Positions 38,283 through 47,049 of a DNA stretch of 64,000 nt are shown piece after piece; position 1 is the stretch's first letter; every line of letters begins with the position of its first letter. The translations under genes and the position numbers were made by a program. The DNA is taken from contig QBML01000013.1 of assembly GCA_003242085.1 (NCBI GenBank), positions 62,001-126,000 on the forward strand, read 5' to 3'. A model generated the notes under the pieces. That model was not told where the DNA came from, did not search any database, and saw only the letters and a list, made by a program, of their open reading frames with translations. This stretch comes from Pseudanabaena frigida (GTDB taxonomy: Bacteria > Cyanobacteriota > Cyanobacteriia > Pseudanabaenales > Pseudanabaenaceae).

Positions 38283-38834
38283 TTAATTATCATTTCTTTG
38301 CAAATATTCAGGCGGAACACAATCTACCAACCAAACATTATTGGCGGAACAGTAAAAGATGTAACCTGCTTGATGCATAGATCCCGCATCAACGGAAAAT
38401 ACAACTGGCTTACCATGTCTCTGCCCAACTGTTTTAGCTGTCGATCTTTCGCTTGATAAATGCACGTGATGGCGTGACATTTTCTGTAATCCTGAATGCA
38501 TAATTGCTTCCACATTCTTTTCGGCTGTACCGTGATACAAAAGATCGGGCGGTTGCAGCGGCTCCAACTGCAAATCTACGTCCACACTATGCCCTTGATT
38601 CGCCCGAATTAATGTCCCAGTTAGATCGAACGAAAAGCGCTGCTTCACATTTGTCGCCACAACTTGCTCTAGTTCATCACGACCGATCGCAAAGTTATGC
38701 TGAGCACATGCCCTTAGTAAGTCATCAACTTTTACCCACCCTCCCACATCCAACTGCAAACCAAGCTTTTCGGGCTCATGCCGTAAATATTTGCTGAGAA
38801 ACTTACTGATTGAGGTATTGCGAGACTTTTCCAT
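38283..38834 (-). CDS. kptA: RNA 2'-phosphotransferase KptA/Tpt1
   Basis: A 183-residue enzyme that transfers an RNA 2'-phosphate to NAD+, releasing nicotinamide and ADP-ribose cyclic phosphate. The core residues are visible: KFLSKYLRHEPEKLGL at the N-terminus, LYHGTAEKNVEAIMHSGL and the HHVHLS motif. In bacteria its natural substrate is unclear because the fungal-type tRNA splicing pathway is absent; RNA repair or NAD-dependent tRNA modification are candidates. The first 27 codons and the upstream region are tandemly duplicated (see 38752-39005). Ribosome site GGAGGAA lies 12 bp before the ATG. Confidence 0.93.
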   Translation of the reverse strand: MEKSRNTSISKFLSKYLRHEPEKLGLQLDVGGWVKVDDLLRACAQHNFAIGRDELEQVVATNVKQRFSFDLTGTLIRANQGHSVDVDLQLEPLQPPDLLYHGTAEKNVEAIMHSGLQKMSRHHVHLSSERSTAKTVGQRHGKPVVFSVDAGSMHQAGYIFYCSANNVWLVDCVPPEYLQRNDN

Positions 38835-39005
38835 GATTTTTAGCTATTCCTCCACGATTATAAAATTCGTTCTTTCAAACTGCAAACCAAGCTTTTCGGG
38901 CTCATGCCGTAAATATTTGCTGAGAAACTTACTGATTGAGGTATTGCGAGACTTTTCCATGATTTTTAGCTATTCCTCCACGATTATAAAATTCGTTCTT
39001 TCAAA
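38752..39005. repeat. 126-bp perfect tandem duplication across the kptA start
   Basis: Two identical adjacent copies, 38752-38877 and 38878-39003, with identity running two bases further. The unit covers kptA codons 1-27, its ribosome-binding site and upstream DNA. 126 is a multiple of three. No base differs between copies, so the event is recent or the copies are homogenised. Confidence 0.95.
38844..38960 (-). pseudogene. Truncated upstream copy of kptA (38 codons)
   Basis: The distal copy keeps its own ATG and GGAGGAA. It reads the first 27 KptA residues (MEKSRNTSISKF...GLQ), then FERTNFIIVEE, and stops with TAG directly after the ribosome site of the real kptA (GGAGGAATAG). If transcribed it would be a leader peptide coupled to kptA translation. 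Confidence 0.8.
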
Positions 39006-39093
39006 AGGATTGGGGCTAGTAAATTTGTTGAGGATAGATGTCACATTATAGATAAGAGATATAAATTGCCATTGCCTTGTTTCAAGAATTTTT

Positions 39094-39921
39094 ATGTTAA
39101 ATGCCACTTTGTCCGCCAAGCTCGATCGCTTACGTCACATTTTCAATGAATCATCTGAAGTTCTCGTTGCTTACTCTGGTGGTATTGATAGTACCCTCGT
39201 TGCCAAAGTTGCCTTTGATGTTTTAGGCGATCGCGCCCTAGCGATTACGGCAAATTCACCATCATTATTACCAGCCGATCTTGCCGCCGCCCAAGTCCAA
39301 GCTGAATTTATGGGCATTAAACATCAGATCGTAGATACCGATGAGATGAATAACCCTAACTACACTTCAAATCCGATTAATCGTTGCTATTTCTGCAAAA
39401 GCGAACTGCACGATACCCTGAAACCTCTCGCCAAAACTATGGGTTATGGATATGTCGTCGATGGTTTAAATGTTGACGATTTACAAGATTATCGCCCAGG
39501 CATCCAAGCTGCCAAAGAGCGTGGCGTGAGATCGCCTCTAGCCGAAGTTGGTATTAGCAAAATAGAAGTACGCATGTTATCGCAACATTTAGGAATGCCT
39601 TGGTGGGACAAACCTTCACAGCCCTGCCTTAGTTCGCGATTTCCCTATGGAGAAGAGATTACGATTGAAAAATTACGTCGTGTGGGTAATGCAGAACAGT
39701 ATTTACGCGATCGCGGTTGGAAAGGCGACATTAGAGTGCGATCGATGGGAGATACTGCCAAAATCGAAGTGCCAGGCGATCGCCTCAGCGAATTTATGAC
39801 TGCAATGATAGTCAACGATCTCACCAAAGCTTTTCGCACCTATGGATTTACGTCAGTTACTCTCGACTTAGAAGGATTTCGCAGTGGCAAGATGAATGAC
39901 GCGATCGCTCACATAGCTTAG
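39094..39921 (+). CDS. larE: ATP-dependent sacrificial sulfur transferase LarE
   Basis: PP-loop enzyme that adds sulfur to the pyridinium cofactor of the nickel pincer nucleotide of lactate racemase. The PP-loop SGGIDSTLVAKVA lies near residue 25. RCYFCKSELHDTLK carries the conserved C-x2-C pair. Cys178 in PSQPCLSSRFPYG fits the position of the sacrificial Cys of LarE. At 275 residues, length is normal. LarA, LarB and LarC are not in this window; an alternative is a related thiolation role. Monocistronic, divergent from kptA. Confidence 0.88.
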   Translation: MLNATLSAKLDRLRHIFNESSEVLVAYSGGIDSTLVAKVAFDVLGDRALAITANSPSLLPADLAAAQVQAEFMGIKHQIVDTDEMNNPNYTSNPINRCYFCKSELHDTLKPLAKTMGYGYVVDGLNVDDLQDYRPGIQAAKERGVRSPLAEVGISKIEVRMLSQHLGMPWWDKPSQPCLSSRFPYGEEITIEKLRRVGNAEQYLRDRGWKGDIRVRSMGDTAKIEVPGDRLSEFMTAMIVNDLTKAFRTYGFTSVTLDLEGFRSGKMNDAIAHIA

Positions 39922-39928
39922 TACCCCA

Positions 39929-39967
39929 ATAAAGACAATGTGACATAAATCACCGCATTGTCTTTAT
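39929..39967 (+). terminator. Terminator of larE
   Basis: ATAAAGACAATG pairs with CATTGTCTTTAT around a 15-base loop, ending in a T-rich tract, 8 bp after the larE stop. Confidence 0.55.
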
Positions 39968-40692
39968 AAGTTTGGCAATAAATACAACTTTTCCCAAGTT
40001 TTAGAAAGAATTTTCTGTTAATTGATTAGAAATTCTTATGCATTAGCCTAAAGTGTTTTGCTTAGCTTTTTAGTGATTTCGACACAATTACGATTTTTTT
40101 AATCATAAAAATCTAAATTTAGTTCTTTAAGAGCATATTTACAAAAATAACTTTAAAAAGTTTTCATAGATTTGATTTTAGTATCTATCCTAAGATTGAT
40201 TTATTGTCATTTCTAGCACTTTGTTTCTGAGATCATGTCTTCATAAGGTTTACATACGGACAAAATAGAATATGTATTGTAACTAGAACCGAAAATTTCT
40301 TGTATATTGAGCCGCTATGCATATAAAAGTTTTTTGAGCGCAAAAATGCCTATTTCTAAAGACATACTTTTATAGGGATTTTTTTGTGACGATCGGCACA
40401 AAGTTCCATTTTTATAAAGAATGCTAATGAGAAAGAAGCAAAATTTTGATTTTTAATAAGAAAGAAGCTCTTAAAAGACTATCCAGACTGGGTTTGAGCG
40501 CTAAGCTATTGTCATTTTAAAGAACCATGTTAATCTGAACCACATGAACGAAACCGTTAATGTTTTGTTCCTTGTTCGTTAAGTAATTTGTTTAAGTTTG
40601 TTTGTGATTTAGTTTAGTAAATCAGCTAAATCTTCATCAGGCTAAACCTTTACCAGCGAATCCGTCGTTTATCTTCATTTTCTGCTTTACCT
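39968..40692. other. Long AT-rich non-coding region before the RlpA-like gene
   Basis: About 725 bp with no convincing gene on either strand and no member of the two hairpin families. It is AT-rich with runs of T and A. A 12-codon frame at about 40543-40581 (MNETVNVLFLVR) has no support. The stretch is probably a promoter/leader region of the RlpA-like gene, and could hide a small RNA that I cannot see. Confidence 0.5.
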
Positions 40693-41838
40693 ATGCTTAA
40701 TTGGAACTGGAGCTATACTCTCTCTACCTCAGTAGTAGCTCTTGCTATCATCTCAAGTCTCGCTAACAATAGCGCACAGGCACAAACAGGAACTCAGTCA
40801 GAGGTCAAGTATACTAATGTATCAACTTCTGTCCAACCTAATTCTTTACCTACTTCCCTCAAAATTGGCGAGACGAGATCGCAATCATTAGTTAAAACCC
40901 AAGAAGAATCAATCGCTCGGATATATACCCACAAGTTAAATGGCAAAAATGCCGCTACTGTTTATGTTCGGGGAATACCAGTAGTAACTTATATAGAGTC
41001 TGAAGAATCTGCTAAATCATCTCTAGATAATACCGCTCAAAATGATGGCACCAATGCATCTAAGAGTAAGAGCGAAATTAAGAGTGAAATTAAGGGCGAA
41101 ATCAAAAAGAATTCTGAATCACTCAAGTCATCATCGCTAAACGTTATTAAGACGGAAGTTAACTCAAGCAAGAATTCAGCAAAATCACCAAATGAAAGCG
41201 CTGATTATCTTTTAACTTCACCAAATCCGATCGAACGTGCCACTGCTACCGCAGCCATGATCAACCAACTTAATCGCGATGGACTTGATGCTAAAACAAT
41301 TGTCCCAATTTGGAAGAATGGTAACTATGCGATCGAATTTGGCGATCGCGCCACATTGAAATTTGATAGTCAAGCGATTTTTCCTCAAACTCAACAGAAT
41401 CAATTTCAGGATATTTTAGAATCGGCGAACCTCCTCCGCCGATTGCTGGGTGGTGCTAGTCCTGTAACTGAAGTTGTAAACGCTCCCAAATCCCAAGTAG
41501 CCGCTAACTCTGCATTTAGCCCTGCATTAAATAACCGTATTGTTGGTGTAATGTCAGGCATGGCTTCATGGTATGGTCCAGGCTTTGATGGCAGTTACAG
41601 TGCAAGCGGTGAAATATTTAATGCTAACGACATGACTGCTGCTCATCCTAGCTTGCCTTTTGGGACTCTAGTGCGCGTCGTAAATATGGATAATAACCAA
41701 TCAGTTGTAGTCCGCATTAACGATCGCGGTCCCTACGCCTATGGACGAGTAATCGATATTTCCACAGCTGCCGCCAATGTTATTGGTTTAATTTCTTCTG
41801 GAGTCGCCCCTGTAAGGTTGGAAGTTTTGTCTAAATAG
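40693..41838 (+). CDS. RlpA-like double-psi beta-barrel septal protein
   Basis: An exported peptidoglycan-acting protein. The signal peptide (residues ~1-30) ends near NNSAQAQTG. A Ser/Lys/Asn-rich linker contains a short repeat (KSKSEIKSEIKGEIKK, ~117-136). The C-terminal ~95 residues hold the RlpA double-psi barrel with MASWYGPGFDGSYSASGEIF, MTAAHPSLPFGTLVRV and INDRGPYAYGRVIDIS. The conserved Asp and Glu of RlpA transglycosylases appear present (NDRGP; GEIFN). There is no SPOR domain. No lipobox is seen, so it is probably periplasmic and soluble. Confidence 0.85.
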   Translation: MLNWNWSYTLSTSVVALAIISSLANNSAQAQTGTQSEVKYTNVSTSVQPNSLPTSLKIGETRSQSLVKTQEESIARIYTHKLNGKNAATVYVRGIPVVTYIESEESAKSSLDNTAQNDGTNASKSKSEIKSEIKGEIKKNSESLKSSSLNVIKTEVNSSKNSAKSPNESADYLLTSPNPIERATATAAMINQLNRDGLDAKTIVPIWKNGNYAIEFGDRATLKFDSQAIFPQTQQNQFQDILESANLLRRLLGGASPVTEVVNAPKSQVAANSAFSPALNNRIVGVMSGMASWYGPGFDGSYSASGEIFNANDMTAAHPSLPFGTLVRVVNMDNNQSVVVRINDRGPYAYGRVIDISTAAANVIGLISSGVAPVRLEVLSK

Positions 41839-41989
41839 TTGAGCTTGACTTTGGTGGCTTAGAAAAGCCGAAGCAAACAAAACCGAAGTAACTCTAAATT
41901 GTCTTAAATCATCTTGATTTTAAAAAATCATAGCTACCTCTGTCAGGAGGCAGCTATGATTTTTATGTTGACTTTGTTGAGGGAACTAA

Positions 41990-43564
41990 TTGACACAGCT
42001 ATTTCACACGATCGCTTCTCTTCGCAACTATTTAAATGATTGGAAATCAAAGCAGGCGCTAGGGCAAGTATCAGTGGGGCTTGTGCCAACGATGGGTGCT
42101 TTGCATATTGGCCACTTGAGCCTAATCGATCGCGCAAGAACTGAGAATGCTTGCGTAGTTGCAAGTATTTTTGTCAACCCTTTACAATTTGGCGAAGGTG
42201 AAGATTTTGACAAATATCCGCGCACATTAGATAGTGACTACCAAGTTTGCGAAACTGCTGGAGTTAATGCAATTTTTGCTCCAAGTGCCTCAGAGATGTA
42301 CGCGAGCAGTGACATGATGACTCAAGTACTGCCGCCATCTGAAATGACCAATGTTCTATGTGGGCGATCGCGCCATGGACATTTTCAGGGTGTAGCAGCG
42401 ATCGTTACCAAGCTCTTGAATATAGTCCAACCTAATCGCGCATACTTTGGCAGCAAAGATGGTCAACAACTGGCAATTATTCGGCGATTGGTGGAAGATT
42501 TGAATCTACCTGTCGAGATTATTGGTTGTCCGACAATCCGCGAACCTAGCGGATTAGCTTATAGCTCGCGCAATCAATATTTATCAGAAAGCGATCGCAT
42601 TTTGGCAGCTCATATCTATCAAAGCTTGCAGCAAGCCAAACAGCAATTTTATCTTTGTTACGATCTTTGCTCACCGTCACAAATTCTCGAAGTTGCCCAA
42701 AACTATTTAGCTAAGTTACCTGCAATCAGCCTAGAGTATATTGAGTTAGTCGATGCCAAAACTTTGCAACCATGTACTCAAATTACATCCAAAGATGAAC
42801 TAATGCTGGCAATCGCAGCCCAAATTGGAAATACACGCTTAATCGATAATATTTTGCTGAGTCATACTATTACCCCTAGAAAGCCGATCATCGCGATCGA
42901 TGGGCCGGCAGGTGCTGGAAAATCTACTGTTACTAAACAGGTTGCCAACAAATTAGGTTTGTTGTTTTTAGATACTGGTGCAATGTATCGCAGCGTGACG
43001 CTAGCGGTGCTGCGTGAAGGTATTGATTTGCGCGATCGAGACAAAGTAAAAGCGATCGCCGCCAAATCCAAAATTCAACTTTTCGCTAACCCGATCGCAG
43101 GACAACCGATGCAGGTCTTGCTAAATGGTGAAGATATCACCTCCGAAATCCGCACGCCCGAAGTAACCGCAAATGTATCGGCGATCGCTGCTCAAGCGCC
43201 TGTCCGTGAGATTTTAGTCAAGCAACAGCAACTGATTGGAAATTCAGGTGGTGTTGTCATGGAGGGGCGTGATATTGGTACTCATGTATTTCCTGATGCC
43301 GAAGTAAAAGTTTTCTTGACTGCATCAGCTCAAGAGCGTGCCAAACGCCGACATGCCGATTTAATTGCCCAAGGACAGGTAGCGCCCGATCTGGCGACTC
43401 TCGAGCATGAAATCCAAGAACGCGATCGCAAAGACTCTACCCGTAGCCACGCACCTCTGATTCAAGCGGAGGATGCAACTTTAGTGAACACAGATGGTCT
43501 AACCATAGAAGAAGTGGTCGCAGCCATTGTAAATTTGTTTGAAGCCAAGGTGCAAAATCTATGA
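41990..43564 (+). CDS. panC-cmk: Bifunctional pantoate-beta-alanine ligase / cytidylate kinase
   Basis: Fusion typical of cyanobacteria. Residues ~1-280 are pantothenate synthetase (VGLVPTMGALHIGHLSLI, FVNPLQFGEGEDFDKYPR, HGHFQGVAAIVTKLLNI). Residues ~295-524 are CMP kinase (IIAIDGPAGAGKSTVTKQVA, LDTGAMYRSVTL, GRDIGTHVFPDA). It joins a step of coenzyme A synthesis to pyrimidine nucleotide recycling in one polypeptide. The start is TTG because the codon immediately before it is an in-frame TAA; GAGGGA is the ribosome site. The end overlaps the LptA-like gene by ATGA. Confidence 0.95.
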   Translation: MTQLFHTIASLRNYLNDWKSKQALGQVSVGLVPTMGALHIGHLSLIDRARTENACVVASIFVNPLQFGEGEDFDKYPRTLDSDYQVCETAGVNAIFAPSASEMYASSDMMTQVLPPSEMTNVLCGRSRHGHFQGVAAIVTKLLNIVQPNRAYFGSKDGQQLAIIRRLVEDLNLPVEIIGCPTIREPSGLAYSSRNQYLSESDRILAAHIYQSLQQAKQQFYLCYDLCSPSQILEVAQNYLAKLPAISLEYIELVDAKTLQPCTQITSKDELMLAIAAQIGNTRLIDNILLSHTITPRKPIIAIDGPAGAGKSTVTKQVANKLGLLFLDTGAMYRSVTLAVLREGIDLRDRDKVKAIAAKSKIQLFANPIAGQPMQVLLNGEDITSEIRTPEVTANVSAIAAQAPVREILVKQQQLIGNSGGVVMEGRDIGTHVFPDAEVKVFLTASAQERAKRRHADLIAQGQVAPDLATLEHEIQERDRKDSTRSHAPLIQAEDATLVNTDGLTIEEVVAAIVNLFEAKVQNL

Positions 43565-44160
43565 AGTCCCTATTTTCTAATCTGCTTTCTGGCTTGCATT
43601 TTTCCTCCAAAAAAAATAGTAAATTAGCGATCGCAAGATTATTGCTAATCGCAATTTCCTTTGGGGCGATCGCTGCTAGCTCCATGCCCTCCACCCAAGC
43701 GCAACCTACTAATACCGCTCTTACTATTCGTGCTGATGTCCAAGAAGCTAACTCCATCACTGGAGTAGTTACGGCAAAAGGCAATGTAAAAATGAGTTAT
43801 CCCGCCCGACAGATTGATGCGATCGCCGAGCAAGCACAGTATTTTTCTAAGGAGCAACGTGTAGTTTTAACAGGCAATGTAATTGTTACTCAAGAGGGTG
43901 TAAATAGCATCAAGGCTCAAACTATCACCTATCTTGTCAGTGAAGGTAAATTTGTTGCCGTTCCGCCCACTAATCAACAGGTCGAATCAATTTATGTAGT
44001 ACCAGATCGCGACGCTACTAGCACACCAGCAACTTCCGCCACACCTATAACCCAAATCAAACCTGCTTTTAAAAAGCAACAAATCAGCCCACCTACCTCA
44101 ACAATTTCTCCCGAAAAGTTACAACCAAAACCACAAGAAATTATTCCTGATGGTAAATAA
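43561..44160 (+). CDS. LptA/OstA-like LPS transport protein
   Basis: A 199-residue exported protein of the LptA/OstA fold. A basic leader and hydrophobic segment (residues ~23-48, ending STQAQ) form the signal peptide. The beta-jellyroll repeats (TGVVTAKGNVKMSYPARQIDAIAEQAQYF...VVLTGNVIVTQEGVNSIKAQ) are characteristic. The C-terminus is Pro/Thr/Gln-rich. It should bridge LPS across the periplasm with LptB and the LptF/G permease encoded next to it. The ATGA overlap couples it to panC-cmk. Confidence 0.8.
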   Translation: MKSLFSNLLSGLHFSSKKNSKLAIARLLLIAISFGAIAASSMPSTQAQPTNTALTIRADVQEANSITGVVTAKGNVKMSYPARQIDAIAEQAQYFSKEQRVVLTGNVIVTQEGVNSIKAQTITYLVSEGKFVAVPPTNQQVESIYVVPDRDATSTPATSATPITQIKPAFKKQQISPPTSTISPEKLQPKPQEIIPDGK

Positions 44161-44243
44161 TGTTGATGTATAAAGCTGTAAAAAATGCTTTGCCATAACT
44201 AAGTTCAGTGTTACATTTTCAAATTTCCCAAATAAATTGAGTA

Positions 44244-44972
44244 ATGCAAATCTCCCTCGACAACGTTAGTAAAAGTTACAGTGGCAGGCAAGTCGTTCAG
44301 CAAGTGAGCCTCACCGTCAAACAGGGGGAAATTGTCGGACTACTAGGCCCCAACGGAGCTGGCAAAACGACCTCGTTCTATATGGCAACTGGGCTAATTC
44401 AACCTGACAGCGGTAGCGTCTGGCTAGACAAGCAAGATATTACCCGTTTACCCATTCACCAACGGGCACGGATGGGCATGGCTTATCTTGCGCAGGAAGC
44501 AACGATTTTTCGTCAACTATCTGTGCGTGACAACCTGCTATTAGTTATGCAACAAACTAATGTACCAAAGCCAAAACAGATTCATCGTCTCCGAACTTTG
44601 TTAGAAGAATTTCGATTAACTAAAATTGCTGATACGATGGGAATTCAAGTGTCGGGGGGAGAACGTCGGCGGACTGAAATCGCTAGAGCACTGGCTGTTG
44701 GCGAAGAAGGGCCAAAATTTATTTTATTGGATGAACCATTTGCAGGCATTGATCCGATCGCCGTCAGCGAGATCCAGACAATTATTAGGAATTTACGCGA
44801 GCGCGACATGGGCGTGTTAATTACCGACCATAATGTGCGTGAAACCCTTTCAATTACCGATCGCGCTTACATCATGCGTGAAGGTGAAGTTTTTGCTGAC
44901 GGTTCTAGCCGAGAATTAGCAGACGATCCTGATGTCCGCAAGTATTATCTTGGCGAAAAGTTTCATTTCTGA
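44244..44972 (+). CDS. lptB: LPS export ABC transporter ATPase LptB
   Basis: A 242-residue ATPase that powers LPS extraction from the inner membrane. Walker A GPNGAGKTTS, signature VSGGERRRTEIARAL, Walker B FILLDEPFAGIDPIAV and the LptB-specific ITDHNVRETLSITDRAYIM are intact. It is followed by a 28-bp-stem hairpin and then the LptF/G permease gene. Confidence 0.95.
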   Translation: MQISLDNVSKSYSGRQVVQQVSLTVKQGEIVGLLGPNGAGKTTSFYMATGLIQPDSGSVWLDKQDITRLPIHQRARMGMAYLAQEATIFRQLSVRDNLLLVMQQTNVPKPKQIHRLRTLLEEFRLTKIADTMGIQVSGGERRRTEIARALAVGEEGPKFILLDEPFAGIDPIAVSEIQTIIRNLRERDMGVLITDHNVRETLSITDRAYIMREGEVFADGSSRELADDPDVRKYYLGEKFHF

Positions 44973-44977
44973 CGGAT

Positions 44978-45040
44978 CAAAATCAATTTTTTAGGATTTG
45001 CCTTGTCGATGGCAAGGCAAATCCTAAAAAATTGGTTTTG
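44978..45040. repeat. 28-bp stem hairpin between lptB and the LptF/G gene
   Basis: CAAAATCAATTTTTTAGG plus ATTTGCCTTG, mirrored by CAAGGCAAAT plus CCTAAAAAATTGGTTTTG, with one T/C difference that leaves a wobble pair and a 7-base loop. Starts six bases after the lptB stop. It lacks the AAACCCA arm of family A. Confidence 0.75.
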
Positions 45041-45077
45041 ATGAATACTCCAAAAACCTGTAATCTCGATAAAGGAA

Positions 45078-46265
45078 ATGGCAACCTTACAAACGACTCA
45101 TCCGAGGAAAAAAGTTACAAACGTGTCGCAGGGATGGATACCAAGACTGTCGATCATGGATCGCTATTTAGTCACGCAGATGCTAACCCCGTTTTTGTTT
45201 GGTGTGGGTGCATTTTCTTCCGTGATTTTAGCGATCGGATCTCTTTTTGAACTCATTCGCCTGATTACGGATTCGGGATTGAGCGTTCTGACAGCGCTCC
45301 AGATTTTTGGATACCAAATCCCAGGGTTTATGGTTTACTCATTCCCCATGTCGATGCTACTGGCGACATTGCTCTCCTATAGCCGCATGTCTGGAGATGG
45401 AGAAACAACAGCTTTACGTAGCTGTGGGGTTAGCGCTTACCGATTAGTTTTACCTGCCTTAGTGCTAAGCCTCTTTGTCACTGGCATGACTTACGTTTTT
45501 AATGAAGCGATCGTGCCTGCGGCAAACTGGCAATCTCGGAGTACGCTCAGGGCAGCTCTAAATCAAGAAAATGTCCAGTTTAAAAGCCAAGATATTTTCT
45601 ATCAACAATATGGTGAAGTGAATCAAGACGATGGGACAACGAAGCAAGGACTAGTGCGTAGTTTTTATGCTCGTAGCTTTAATGGCAAAGAAATGCGTGG
45701 CTTGACAGTTTTAGATTTTTCACAAGGTCAGCTCCAGCAAATTCTTGCCGCCGATTCCGCCGTGTGGATTCCAGAGCAAAACGTTTGGAAATTTAGTCAA
45801 GGCACAACTTATCTAGTTGGGTCAGATGGCAATTACCGCAGCATTCTCCGCTTTGATGAGCAAAATCTCCGCTTACCTCGCGCTCCTCTCGATTTAGCTC
45901 AAGAGCAACGCAGTGCCGAGGAAATGAATATTGCGGATATTCGTCGCAATATTGACTTGCTCAAACAGTCAGGTAATACCAAAGAAATCCGCAAACTAGA
46001 GGTCAGACTTGAGCAGAAGTATGCTCTGCCGTTCATCTGTGTGGTCTTTGCGATCGTCGGTGCATCTCTAGGAATGCGTCCACAGCGTACTGGTGCGGCG
46101 ATCGGATTTGGCTTGAGCGTGTTAATTATTTTTGGCTATTATTTGCTACTGTTTATTTGTGGCGCTTTGGGACAAGTGGAATTTCTCTCGCCGATCGCTG
46201 CAGCGTGGATGCCAAATTTGATTGGTATAACGGCTGGGTTTATTATTCTTACTCGTGTTACCTAA
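45078..46265 (+). CDS. LptF/LptG-family permease
   Basis: Inner-membrane permease of 395 residues (YjgP/YjgQ family). Start is followed by a cytoplasmic stretch, then MDRYLVTQMLTPFLFGVGAF, the usual first helix. Three membrane helices, a periplasmic domain (~135-290) and three C-terminal helices (CVVFAIVGASLGMRPQRTGAAIGFG) follow. Cyanobacteria usually have a single such protein acting as homodimer with LptB. The arrangement with LptA-like and lptB genes supports an LPS export role. Confidence 0.92.
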   Translation: MATLQTTHPRKKVTNVSQGWIPRLSIMDRYLVTQMLTPFLFGVGAFSSVILAIGSLFELIRLITDSGLSVLTALQIFGYQIPGFMVYSFPMSMLLATLLSYSRMSGDGETTALRSCGVSAYRLVLPALVLSLFVTGMTYVFNEAIVPAANWQSRSTLRAALNQENVQFKSQDIFYQQYGEVNQDDGTTKQGLVRSFYARSFNGKEMRGLTVLDFSQGQLQQILAADSAVWIPEQNVWKFSQGTTYLVGSDGNYRSILRFDEQNLRLPRAPLDLAQEQRSAEEMNIADIRRNIDLLKQSGNTKEIRKLEVRLEQKYALPFICVVFAIVGASLGMRPQRTGAAIGFGLSVLIIFGYYLLLFICGALGQVEFLSPIAAAWMPNLIGITAGFIILTRVT

Positions 46266-46267
46266 AT

Positions 46268-46299
46268 TTGTAAGGGCAATTCGTGAATTGCCCTTACAA
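46268..46299. terminator. Bidirectional terminator between LptF/G and Uma2 genes
   Basis: TTGTAAGGGCAATTC mirrored by GAATTGCCCTTACAA with a minimal loop. It starts three bases after the LptF/G stop and overlaps the last codons of the minus-strand gene. Confidence 0.6.
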
Positions 46300-46884
46300 G
46301 GAAATATCTTCAGTGCTTCGATCGAATTGAATTTGTCGATACAGATCGCTGACATTTATTTCGATATTTACAGATTTAAGGAATAGGCGATCGCCCAAAC
46401 CATATTCAAAAAACACCCATTGTCTCTGCTCATTGCGCTGAAATACCTCCACAATCGGTTGCTCGACTTGGACTAATACATATTCTTGCAAAGTCTCGAA
46501 ACTACGATATTGGGAAAACTTAAATCCGCGATCGTAGGCTTCGGTCGATGGTGAGAGAACTTCGATAATCAGACAAGGAAAAGCTACTACTTGACTATCG
46601 TTGCGATCGCGTTCATCACAAGTGACGACAACATCAGGATAGAAATATTTGCGTTTTGGTTTGACCTGCACTTTAACATCTGCAATATACATTTCGCATG
46701 GGCGACCTATAAGAGCATCATCTAAAAGTTTAGAAAAGTTAAAAGAAACTCGATTATGGTTACGGCTACCGCCAGCCATCGCCACTACTTCACCATCCCA
46801 AAATTCGTGGCGCATTTCTTGGGTTGATTCCCAAGCGATATATTCTTCGTAGGTCATTAACAAGCGATCGGGTAAAGCAACCAT
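46294..46884 (-). CDS. Uma2-family (DUF820) PD-(D/E)XK endonuclease-like protein
   Basis: A 196-residue protein of the large cyanobacterial Uma2 family. MTYEEYIAWE and HEFWDGEVVAMAGGS start the domain. YFYPDVVVTCDERD supplies the catalytic Asp, and PCLIIEVLSPSTEAYDRGFKFSQYR the E-x-V(K-like) half of the nuclease core. Cellular function is unknown; these genes exist in many divergent copies per genome and spread as mobile-like singletons. Convergent with the LptF/G gene. Confidence 0.9.
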   Translation of the reverse strand: MVALPDRLLMTYEEYIAWESTQEMRHEFWDGEVVAMAGGSRNHNRVSFNFSKLLDDALIGRPCEMYIADVKVQVKPKRKYFYPDVVVTCDERDRNDSQVVAFPCLIIEVLSPSTEAYDRGFKFSQYRSFETLQEYVLVQVEQPIVEVFQRNEQRQWVFFEYGLGDRLFLKSVNIEINVSDLYRQIQFDRSTEDISL

Positions 46885-46977
46885 AATTCAAAGAAGTAGT
46901 AGTTACAGCTCTAATCTTAACGTTAACTTTTTTGCTAACCATAGCTATAGCCATTTTAGTTACAGCACACTTTGCGC

Positions 46978-47032
46978 TCAAACCCAAAAGAGAGTTGCGG
47001 CGCGGAGCGCCACAACTCTCTTTTGGGTTTGA
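46978..47032. repeat. Family A hairpin (near-perfect stem of ~26 bp)
   Basis: TCAAACCCAAAAGAGAGTTG plus CGGCGC, mirrored with one mismatch around GGA. It is preceded by GTTACAGCACACTTTGCGC, a version of the TTACAGCGCTTTGC motif found beside other copies. It lies between the hypothetical gene end and the Uma2 gene start. Confidence 0.85.
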
Positions 47033-47049
47033 CACCGCTTTGCGATGAG

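Noticed and set aside
38791-39051. Plus-strand reading frame with a duplicated sequence
   Set aside because: It is the antisense shadow of the tandem duplication over the kptA start; it has no ribosome site and no family likeness.
40543-40581. 12-codon frame (MNETVNVLFLVR) in the long non-coding region
   Set aside because: No ribosome site and no sign of conservation; chance occurrence in AT-rich DNA is likely.
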